The notes below the pieces were generated by a model. That model was not told where the DNA came from. It worked only from the letters and a program-made list of their open reading frames with translations, and did not search any database. Source: Planctomycetota bacterium (GTDB lineage Bacteria > Planctomycetota > Phycisphaerae > Sedimentisphaerales > Anaerobacaceae). From it: a stretch of DNA of 6,283 bases. Below are positions 1-5,929 of this stretch, piece by piece (position 1 is the first letter of the stretch; each line of letters starts with the position of its first letter). The position numbers and the translations under genes were made by a program. The stretch is from assembly GCA_026386835.1 (NCBI GenBank), contig JAPLMV010000148.1, positions 1 through 6,283 on the forward strand. Direction: 5' to 3'.

Positions 1-1979
1 AGCCGCAAAATATCTGACCCGTATTTATTTATTTCATCCTGCGCATTAACATAATTGCCGAGCGATTTGGATTGTTTTATACCCTTTTCATCGACGGTAA
101 AACCGTGCGTTAAAACGCTCTTAAACGGTGCCGTTCCCGTAAAACCAAGCGCCGGCAGCAACGACAACTGGAACCACCCTCGGTGCTGGTCAGAGCCTTC
201 CAGATACAAATCGACCGGCACGGGCAGGCCCGCTTTTTTTATCACGCTGTACCAGCTGCACCCTGATTCGAACCACACATCGAAAATATTCTCTTCCTTT
301 TTGAGGTCGTCGAAACTAAATCCTATCGGCAGTTCGAAATCGTCGCCTAAAAGCTGACGCGGCGAATCGATAAACCAACTGTCCGAACCCTTTTGTGCAA
401 TGTGTCTTGATACTGCCAGCACGGATTTTTTTGTAAGCAGGGCCTGGCCCTGAGAATTCACAAACACCGGTATCGGCAGTCCCCAGCTTCGCTGCCTGCT
501 GACGCACCAGTCGGGCCGCGATTCGAGCATGCCTGTAATCCGCTTTTGTCCCCAGGCGGGAATCCAGTTTACATTTTTCACACTTTCGAGTGCCAAATCG
601 CGCAAATTTTTGTCAAGGCCGGGTATGTCCCTGTCAACGCTGATGAACCACTGCTCAGTTGCCCTGAATATCCCCGGCATCTTGCTTCGCCAGCAATGCG
701 GGTAACTATGAGTGATTTTCTTCTGAGCAAAAAGCAGTCCCATTTCGTCAAGCCGCTTGTTTACAATCGGGTCAACTTCGAGAACGCTTTTGCCTTTCAG
801 CCAGTCCGGCACTGTATTGTCATATTTGCCGTAATCATCGACCGGCGAATAAACCGCCAGTCCCGACTCCATACCAGACATATAGTCCTCAATGCCGTGC
901 CCCGGTGCGATGTGGACAAGTCCCGTGCCGTCCTCGGTCGTAACATAGTCTGCGCCGATTACCATATATGCGTCTTTATCGGTCGGGTTATTTTCCACAA
1001 ACGGATGGCAATACCGCAGCCCTTCAAGCTGGCTTCCTTTAACGGACTTTCCGCTGACGGCGTATTGCCCATTTTCGAGACAGCCTGCCGCAACCGCCGC
1101 TTCGAGCCGTGCCTGTGCCAGTATCGACACAAACTGACAATCGCCGATTTTGTAGCTTACCGACATATAGTCCAGCTTTGGATTTACCGCCACAGCTAAG
1201 TTTGCTGCTAATGTCCAGGGCGTGGTCGTCCAAATCATAAAGCAGACCTTTGAATTTTTGCCCTGTTCCTGGTCGATAAGACCCAGTTCCACTAACCGAC
1301 CGATGGACTCCTTTGCGACAGGGAAATTGACGAAGATGCTCGGTGAGGAAATGTCCTTGTATTCGAGTTCCGCCTCGGCAAGGGCGGTCTGACATCCGAC
1401 AGACCAGTGAATCGGCTTCAACTGCTTGTGGACAAGCCCCTTATCGACAAGTTCCGCAAATACCTCTAAAATCCCCGCTTCATATTGCGGCTTAAACGTC
1501 AGGTAGGGATTTTCGAAATCGCCGAATATGCCGAGGTCCTGAAATTGTTTGCTTTGCAGTTTTACATATTTGCCGGCGTACTTCATGCAGTCTTTGCGAA
1601 TTTCGGGTCTGCTCATCTGCCGCACTTTATCGCCGAGTTCGGTTACGACCTTTGCCTCGATGGGCAGGCCGTGGCAATCCCAGCCCGGCACATAAGGCGC
1701 ATCAAAGCCGCTCATCGTCTTGTATTTTACGACAAAGTCTTTAAGCACCTTGTTGATAACGTGGCCCATGTGAATATCACCGTTTGCGTAGGGCGGGCCG
1801 TCATGAAGTATATAGAGGGGTTTGCCTTTTTGTGCCTCTCTGATTTTTCCGTAGATATTTTTCTTTGCCCAGTCTTTGCGCATTTTGGGCTCGCGCTGTA
1901 CGAGGTCAGCTTTCATCGCAAAGCCGGTTTTCGGCAGGTTCAATGTGTCACGATAACCTTTATTCTTATCTTCCGACAT
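1..1979 (-). CDS. ileS: Isoleucyl-tRNA synthetase, N-terminal 659 residues (runs off the left edge)
   Basis: This cytoplasmic class Ia aminoacyl-tRNA synthetase charges tRNA-Ile with isoleucine using ATP and hydrolyses misactivated valine. I translated the minus strand codon by codon from the ATG at 1979-1977 to the edge and met no stop. In order, I see: PLYILHDGPPYANGDIHMGH, with the HIGH motif as HMGH at residues 70-73; PGWDCHGLPIE; the CP1 editing domain with the Thr-rich WTTTPWTLAAN (250-260) and DGTGLVHIAPGHGIEDY (350-366, including the Asp at 365 expected for editing); WCVSRQRSWGLPIP (from 491); DVWFESG (567-573); GSDQHRGWF (around 595-603); and the KMSKS loop, which reads KQSKS at 635-639. 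The family usually has about 930-1050 residues, so the anticodon-binding region and any C-terminal zinc-binding segment are outside the window. The start is supported by AAGGA 8 nt upstream. The gene is divergent from the glycosyltransferase operon. The only oddity is Gln for Met in the KMSKS motif. Confidence 0.97.
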   Translation of the reverse strand, partial: MSEDKNKGYRDTLNLPKTGFAMKADLVQREPKMRKDWAKKNIYGKIREAQKGKPLYILHDGPPYANGDIHMGHVINKVLKDFVVKYKTMSGFDAPYVPGWDCHGLPIEAKVVTELGDKVRQMSRPEIRKDCMKYAGKYVKLQSKQFQDLGIFGDFENPYLTFKPQYEAGILEVFAELVDKGLVHKQLKPIHWSVGCQTALAEAELEYKDISSPSIFVNFPVAKESIGRLVELGLIDQEQGKNSKVCFMIWTTTPWTLAANLAVAVNPKLDYMSVSYKIGDCQFVSILAQARLEAAVAAGCLENGQYAVSGKSVKGSQLEGLRYCHPFVENNPTDKDAYMVIGADYVTTEDGTGLVHIAPGHGIEDYMSGMESGLAVYSPVDDYGKYDNTVPDWLKGKSVLEVDPIVNKRLDEMGLLFAQKKITHSYPHCWRSKMPGIFRATEQWFISVDRDIPGLDKNLRDLALESVKNVNWIPAWGQKRITGMLESRPDWCVSRQRSWGLPIPVFVNSQGQALLTKKSVLAVSRHIAQKGSDSWFIDSPRQLLGDDFELPIGFSFDDLKKEENIFDVWFESGCSWYSVIKKAGLPVPVDLYLEGSDQHRGWFQLSLLPALGFTGTAPFKSVLTHGFTVDEKGIKQSKSLGNYVNAQDEINKYGSDILR

Positions 1980-1987
1980 CTCAAAAA

Positions 1988-1992
1988 TCCTT
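1988..1992 (-). promoter_or_regulatory. Shine-Dalgarno sequence of ileS
   Basis: On the minus strand the sequence reads AAGGA, then the 8-nt spacer TTTTTGAG, then ATG. This is a near-ideal ribosome binding site and it fixes the ileS start at 1979. It contrasts with the two plus-strand genes (GT2 and polA), which have no comparable purine-rich site. I could not pick out a convincing -35/-10 pair for ileS in the AT-rich stretch further upstream. Confidence 0.8.
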
Positions 1993-2079
1993 ATAATCAA
2001 TATCAAAAGTAAAACTGAATTATTTTACTCTTAACTCCGCAATTTTTATATTTTATTTTTAATTTTTTATTTAACTACA

Positions 2080-2085
2080 TATAAT
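2080..2085 (+). promoter_or_regulatory. Predicted -10 box of the glycosyltransferase operon (leaderless geometry)
   Basis: A perfect TATAAT lies 7 nt before the ATG at 2093. With usual -10 to start-site spacing, transcription would begin at about 2091-2094, on or next to the start codon. No Shine-Dalgarno sequence is present upstream of that ATG. The -35 region (about 2056-2063) is only a run of T and A with a poor match to TTGACA. The whole 1980-2092 interval is strongly AT-rich, so a chance TATAAT is possible, but its position is exactly that of known leaderless promoters (TANNNT-N7-ATG type). Confidence 0.5.
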
Positions 2086-2092
2086 ACCCCTC

Positions 2093-2839
2093 ATGTTCAA
2101 GGATAAAAAAGTTGTTGTTGTAATGCCGGCCTATAATGCTGCACAGACCTTGTGCAGGACTTACAATGAGGTTATGGCGCAGGAAATCGTTGACCTGGTG
2201 ATTGTCGTTGACGATGCCAGCCACGACGAGACTACCGCTATTGCCGCAAAACTCCCGCATACAGTAGTCCATACCCATGCGAACAATCTCGGCTACGGCG
2301 CCAATCAGAAAACATGTTATAAGCTGGCGATGGAGAATAAAGCCGACATCGTCATTATGGTTCATCCTGATTATCAATATACGCCCCAGTTGATACCTGC
2401 GATGGCCTCGATGATAGGAAACGGCCTGTATCACTGCGTACTTGGTTCGCGAATTCTGGGCGGCTATGCCCTCAAAGGCGAAATGCCGCTTTGGAAATAT
2501 GTCTCCAACAGATTTCTTACCCTGGCCGAGAATATTATGACAGGCGCAAAACTCTCCGAATACCATACCGGCTATCGTGCATTCTCCAGAGAGCTTATCG
2601 CCAAGCTGCCGCTTGAACAAAATTCCGATGACTTTGTATTTGATAACCAGATGCTTGTCCAGATTCTGTGGTATGGTTATCAGATAGCCGAGGTCAGTTG
2701 TCCCACAAAATATTTTCGGGAGGCATCCTCAATCAACTTTCGTAGAAGCATCAAGTATGGTCTTGGCTGCCTTGGTACCGCATTGTTGTATCGCCTGGCA
2801 AAAATGAAATTGATTAAGTCGAAATTGTTTCCTGCCTGA
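2093..2839 (+). CDS. GT2 glycosyltransferase, polyprenyl-phosphate-mannose/glucose synthase-like
   Basis: This 248-residue family 2 glycosyltransferase has the GT-A fold and resembles Dol-P-Man/Dol-P-Glc (DPM/DPG) synthases, which move a sugar from GDP- or UDP-sugar to a polyprenyl phosphate at the cytoplasmic membrane face. Visible motifs are the N-terminal strand VVVVMPAYNAAQTL (7-20), the nucleotide-binding VVDDASHDET (38-47, D40/D41), NNLGYGAN (64-71), and HPDYQY (91-96) where many relatives have a DAD-type metal-binding motif. These are followed by GSRILGG (118-124), an acceptor-side segment around SEYHTGYRAFSREL (155-168) and FDNQML (183-188). There is no N-terminal signal and no strong C-terminal membrane pair, so it matches the compact soluble DPM1 type rather than the GtrB/DPMS type with added helices. 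The start is the only ATG after an upstream in-frame TAA and gives a canonical N-terminus. There is no Shine-Dalgarno sequence. Its TGA overlaps the next ATG (TGATG), which implies coupling. The sugar and the exact lipid acceptor cannot be read from sequence. Confidence 0.88.
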   Translation: MFKDKKVVVVMPAYNAAQTLCRTYNEVMAQEIVDLVIVVDDASHDETTAIAAKLPHTVVHTHANNLGYGANQKTCYKLAMENKADIVIMVHPDYQYTPQLIPAMASMIGNGLYHCVLGSRILGGYALKGEMPLWKYVSNRFLTLAENIMTGAKLSEYHTGYRAFSRELIAKLPLEQNSDDFVFDNQMLVQILWYGYQIAEVSCPTKYFREASSINFRRSIKYGLGCLGTALLYRLAKMKLIKSKLFPA

Positions 2840-4998
2840 TGGATCAAACACAAAATAATAGATATGTCTTTCTGGTTTATGCCGGCTTGGTTATTGCCAC
2901 CTTTATTGCTTTTGAACCTTTACGTCATAACGGCTTTGTAAACTACGATGATTATGATTACGTGACCGACAATTCACAGGTAACAGGGGGAATAACCGGC
3001 AAATCAATTTTGCGGGCTTTTACCACCCCGCACGTTGGAAACTGGCTTCCTCTGACATGGCTTTCTTTCATGCTTGATTATCAGTTGTTCGGTTTAAATC
3101 CGAGTTGGATGCATTTTGTAAATTTGCTTCTGCATGTTGCCAATACACTGCTTTTATTCACGATTCTAACAAAAATAACCGGTGCACTCTGGCCAAGTGC
3201 ATTTGTTGCTGCCGCCTTTGCTCTCCATCCGATGCATGTCGAATCAGTTGCATGGATTACGGAACGCAAGGATGTGCTGAGCACCTTGTTCTATATGCTT
3301 ACATTGACTGCTTATGCAGGATATGTCAGACGCCATAATCTGTTCCGCTATCTGTTGACGATTCTGCTGTTTGCACTCGGCCTTTTGGCCAAACCCATGC
3401 TAGTTACTTTGCCGTTTGTGCTTCTGCTTCTCGACTACTGGCCGCTGAAAAGATTTTCGATTGCCGACAGCCGATTGCCGATTGAAAAGAATCCAAAATC
3501 CAAAATCCAAAATCTAAAATTCGCAAAATCCTTTGGGCGTCTTATTATCGAAAAAATTCCCCTCTTTGCTCTTGCTGTCGTCTCAGGCGTAATCACATTC
3601 CTTGTCCAGCGAAGCAGCGGTGCCGTGCCCGATGTCAACATCCTTCCTTTGCAAAGCAGAGTTGCCAACGCTTTTTTATCTTATGCAACATATATAAGCA
3701 AGATGTTCTGGCCGCAAAACCTCACGGCATTTTATCCTCTTGATGCCGACAGCATTCAGTTCTGGCGATTTGCGCTTTGTGTTTTGTTACTGCTTGCCAT
3801 ATCCATCTTTGTAATCAGTTTTGGCCGAAGACAAAGATATTTGCCGGTGGGCTGGTTCTGGTTTGTCGGAACACTTATCCCCGTTATAGGCTTGATTCAG
3901 AGTGGTGCACAGGCTTTGGCTGAACGTTACACTTATATTCCCTATATAGGCCTTTTCATAATGATTGCCTGGGGAGTTGCCGAGCTTTCGGCAGGATGGC
4001 GGTACAGAAAAATAATACTTGCAGCGGCCTCATGCATAGTACTTGCAATAATATTGACCTGTACAAGACAGCAGGTGCGTTATTGGAAAAACAGCTTTAC
4101 TCTAAGTGAACATGCTATTGAGGTAACTAAAAATTGTTCAGTTATGCACGTTAATCTGGCTGTGGCGTTATCGGAACAGGGGCGGCTTGAGGATGCTGCT
4201 ATTCATCTTAAAGAGGCATTACGGGCTAAGCCTAAATATTTTTATGCCCGGTTTAATCTTGGTTTAGTGTGTCTAAAGCAGGGTAATTTCAATGAAGCAA
4301 TTTCAAATTTAACCCAGGCCGATATACTCAAGCATAATGAGCCGCAACTATACTACTATTTGGCCATTGCCTATGATCACCTCGGTAAATCTGAATTAGC
4401 AATACAAAATTATACTCGCGCCATTAAAATTAAATCCGATTACCCTGAAGCTTATAATGGTATTGGCAAGATGTTTCTAATGCAGGGAAAGTTTGATAAA
4501 GCTGCCGAGAATTTTGAGGAAGTTTTGCGTATCAGAAATGATTGGCCTGATACGTACGAAAATTTAGCTCTTGCATATAGCCAGTTGAATAAATATGGGC
4601 TTGCTGTTGCCAATTGGAAAAATGGGTTAAAATTAGACCCGAATTCTGCTGATACTTTTAACAATTTGGCCTGGATTCTTGCCGTTGCCGAAGATGCAAA
4701 AATAAACAATCCTGCCCAAGCGATTGGCTATGCCCAAAGGGCTTGTGAACTGACAAAATTTAATGACCCAGGTTTCCTTGACACTCTGGCAGTCTCTTAT
4801 GCCGCCGCGGGAAAATTTTCCGTTGCGGTGGAAACCGCCCAAAAAGCAATGGATAAAGCCAATTTAGCAGGTAAAAAAGATTTGGCAGAAGAAATTTCAG
4901 CTCGGCTTAAGTTATACCAGGCAGGTCAGCCTTACATTGAGTCAGCCGCTAAAACTCCTATAAGCGCCCGACAGTCAGACTCAAATGCCGCACCGTAA
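2839..4998 (+). CDS. Multi-pass membrane protein with C-terminal TPRs, TMTC-like putative GT-C glycosyltransferase
   Basis: This 719-residue protein has two halves. Residues 1-410 are hydrophobic with about 12 likely helices (about 9-25, 92-110, 118-131, 147-162, 169-184, 186-199, 239-256, 273-290, 309-328, 336-352, 366-384, 391-408). Residues 436 to about 680 hold roughly seven tetratricopeptide repeats, starting near 436, 470, 504, 538, 572, 606 and 646, each with the Leu/Gly/Ala/Pro pattern. Signature stretches are NYDDYDYV (35-42) in the loop after helix 1, HPMHVESVAWITERKD (130-145) and AERYTYIPYIGLF (361-373). The layout and the HP-H-E-V-R-D motif resemble eukaryotic TMTC1-4, which use Dol-P-Man to O-mannosylate proteins. 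D37/D38 would be candidate catalytic or metal-contact acids of a GT-C enzyme. The overlap with the GT2 stop supports a shared pathway. The donor sugar and acceptor are unknown, and a purely scaffolding TPR role is not excluded. The loop at residues 207-227 is encoded by a short tandem repeat. Confidence 0.8.
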   Translation: MDQTQNNRYVFLVYAGLVIATFIAFEPLRHNGFVNYDDYDYVTDNSQVTGGITGKSILRAFTTPHVGNWLPLTWLSFMLDYQLFGLNPSWMHFVNLLLHVANTLLLFTILTKITGALWPSAFVAAAFALHPMHVESVAWITERKDVLSTLFYMLTLTAYAGYVRRHNLFRYLLTILLFALGLLAKPMLVTLPFVLLLLDYWPLKRFSIADSRLPIEKNPKSKIQNLKFAKSFGRLIIEKIPLFALAVVSGVITFLVQRSSGAVPDVNILPLQSRVANAFLSYATYISKMFWPQNLTAFYPLDADSIQFWRFALCVLLLLAISIFVISFGRRQRYLPVGWFWFVGTLIPVIGLIQSGAQALAERYTYIPYIGLFIMIAWGVAELSAGWRYRKIILAAASCIVLAIILTCTRQQVRYWKNSFTLSEHAIEVTKNCSVMHVNLAVALSEQGRLEDAAIHLKEALRAKPKYFYARFNLGLVCLKQGNFNEAISNLTQADILKHNEPQLYYYLAIAYDHLGKSELAIQNYTRAIKIKSDYPEAYNGIGKMFLMQGKFDKAAENFEEVLRIRNDWPDTYENLALAYSQLNKYGLAVANWKNGLKLDPNSADTFNNLAWILAVAEDAKINNPAQAIGYAQRACELTKFNDPGFLDTLAVSYAAAGKFSVAVETAQKAMDKANLAGKKDLAEEISARLKLYQAGQPYIESAAKTPISARQSDSNAAP
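3459..3517 (+). repeat. Heptameric tandem repeats inside the TMTC-like gene
   Basis: Two adjoining runs have a 7-bp period. 3459-3486 reads GATTGCC GACAGCC GATTGCC GATTGAA. After 3 bases, 3490-3517 reads AATCCAA three times and then AATCTAA. The repeats stay in the gene's reading frame and encode about residues 207-227, a polar, Lys-rich loop between two membrane helices. Such heptads recall the short tandemly repeated repetitive (STRR) sequences described in cyanobacteria, which are usually intergenic. The boundaries are approximate because degenerate units may continue (AATTCGC follows). Confidence 0.75.
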
Positions 4999-4999
4999 T

Positions 5000-5038
5000 T
5001 CGTATGTCGCACATCGGTAAGCGATATACAACATACGA
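5000..5038 (+). repeat. Inverted repeat just after the TMTC-like gene
   Basis: TCGTATGT (5000-5007) pairs perfectly with ACATACGA (5031-5038). Inside it, TCGC (5007-5010) can pair with GCGA (5021-5024) around a 10-nt loop. The structure starts 2 nt after the TAA that ends the operon, so a role in transcript 3' end formation or stability is plausible. It is not followed by a T tract, so it is not a classical intrinsic terminator. It abuts and slightly overlaps the heptad repeat and could belong to the same mobile or slippage-derived repeat element. Confidence 0.5.
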
Positions 5039-5069
5039 GCGACGAGTCCAGAGCGACGAGCGACGAACT
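5035..5069 (+). repeat. Heptameric tandem repeat upstream of polA
   Basis: Five 7-bp units occur in phase: ACGAGCG, ACGAGTC, CAGAGCG, ACGAGCG, ACGAACT. They have the same period as the array inside the TMTC-like gene but a different unit. The array ends 7 nt before a consensus -35 box, in the 115-bp gap between the TMTC-like gene and polA. It contains no plausible start codon or gene. Confidence 0.65.
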
Positions 5070-5076
5070 TATTGCC

Positions 5077-5105
5077 TTGACAGAATCGCCCCCGCGAAAT
5101 AAAGT
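5077..5105 (+). promoter_or_regulatory. Predicted sigma-70-type promoter of polA
   Basis: A perfect -35 hexamer TTGACA (5077-5082) is followed by a 17-nt spacer and TAAAGT (5100-5105), which matches TATAAT at 4 of 6 positions, including the key first two and last bases. Transcription would start at about 5111-5114, so the polA ATG at 5114 would be at or within 3 nt of the mRNA 5' end. There is no Shine-Dalgarno sequence before this ATG, which fits leaderless translation. Confidence 0.6.
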
Positions 5106-5113
5106 TACCCCTG

Positions 5114-5929
5114 ATGGCAAAGAAGCTTTATATAATCGATGGTCACGCTCACATCTACGCTGCCTTTTTCGCCCCGATGCGTCAGCAGTTGACCAGCCCC
5201 TCAGGCGAACCGACCAAAGCGACCTATATCTTCACTACCGCAATCCTCGGCCTGATACAAAGCCAAAAGCCCGACATGCTGGCCGTCGCAATGGACAGCA
5301 AGACCCCGAGTTTCCGTACCAAAATCGACCCCCAATACAAGGCGCACCGCCCACCGATGCCCGATGATATGCCCGTCCAGATAAACCGCATCGAAAAGAT
5401 TCTCGAAGCGATGAATATCCAAATGCTGCGGGTCGATGGCTTCGAAGCCGATGACGTAATCGGGACGCTCGCCAAAAAAGCAGCGGCAAATGGCTATGAC
5501 GTTTTTATCTGTTCAAAAGATAAAGACATGCTTCAACTCCTCAATGGCCACATCAGCACCTACGACCTCAAAACTGCCGAATCCACCACTGCCGATTCGA
5601 TGTTCTCCGAAACGAAGGTAACGCCCGCACAGTTCATCGAGGTACTTGCCCTGCAGGGTGACAAGGCCGACAATGTCCCCGGCATACCTGATGTCGGACC
5701 CAAAACCGCACTCGAATGGATTCAAAAGTACGGCTCCATCGAAAACATCTACAAACACGCCGACGAAATAACAGGCAAACGCGGCGACAACCTTCGAAGC
5801 TCAAAAGAACAGGTAATGCTCAGCCGAAAGCTCGTAACAATAGATTGCGACACACCATTTAAGATTGACTACGAGGCATTGGCACTCAAAGAGCCGAATA
5901 AGGAAAAACTTACCGCAATTTTTAATTAA
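5114..5929 (+). CDS. polA: DNA polymerase I, 5' nuclease domain, ended by an in-frame TAA
   Basis: This is the N-terminal flap endonuclease (5'-3' exonuclease) domain of DNA polymerase I, which removes RNA primers and damaged strands during repair and Okazaki fragment processing. All metal-binding acids expected from Taq and E. coli are visible: D9 (IIDGHAH), D61 (AMDSK), E111, D113 and D114 (FEADDVIGTLA), D136 and D138 (SKDKDML), D183 and D186 (GDKADNVPG). They are followed by the helix-hairpin-helix GIPDVGPKTA (190-199). The RPPMPDDM (79-86) and YKAHR signatures are also present. The start at 5114 gives the canonical MAKKLYIIDGH opening and lies just after a predicted promoter, without a Shine-Dalgarno sequence. 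Translation stops at TAA (5927-5929) after LTAIFN, exactly where relatives continue with a residue and then an LEF-like segment. The same frame then continues with polymerase I sequence, so this 271-residue product is either a truncated PolA, a stand-alone exonuclease, or a sequencing artefact. Confidence 0.93.
   Translation: MAKKLYIIDGHAHIYAAFFAPMRQQLTSPSGEPTKATYIFTTAILGLIQSQKPDMLAVAMDSKTPSFRTKIDPQYKAHRPPMPDDMPVQINRIEKILEAMNIQMLRVDGFEADDVIGTLAKKAAANGYDVFICSKDKDMLQLLNGHISTYDLKTAESTTADSMFSETKVTPAQFIEVLALQGDKADNVPGIPDVGPKTALEWIQKYGSIENIYKHADEITGKRGDNLRSSKEQVMLSRKLVTIDCDTPFKIDYEALALKEPNKEKLTAIFN

Noticed and set aside
546..1199. A 217-codon open frame on the plus strand
   Set aside because: It lies wholly antisense to ileS, whose minus-strand translation is continuous and carries the family motifs. 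The plus-strand product shows no recognisable domain.
1485..2012. A 175-codon open frame on the plus strand overlapping the ileS start
   Set aside because: It is antisense to the HIGH-motif region of ileS and extends over its ribosome binding site. There is no motif or ribosome binding site of its own.
2075..2620. A 181-codon open frame on the minus strand
   Set aside because: It is antisense to the GT2 gene, whose own product is convincingly conserved-looking. The antisense product has no recognisable domain.
3459..3517. A CRISPR array as the explanation of the tandem repeats
   Set aside because: The units are 7 bp and contiguous with no spacers, and they are within a coding frame. There are no cas genes.
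5000..5038. Intrinsic terminator for the glycosylation operon
   Set aside because: The hairpin is not followed by a run of T, and its loop is long, so I list it only as an inverted repeat.
5077..5367. A 96-codon open frame overlapping the polA start
   Set aside because: Its start lies inside the predicted -35 box, and its frame is +1 to polA. The product is low-complexity Arg/Pro-rich, typical of an out-of-frame reading.
5927..5929. Frameshift as the cause of the polA interruption
   Set aside because: Homologous sequence continues in the same frame directly after the TAA, so a substitution rather than an insertion or deletion explains it.
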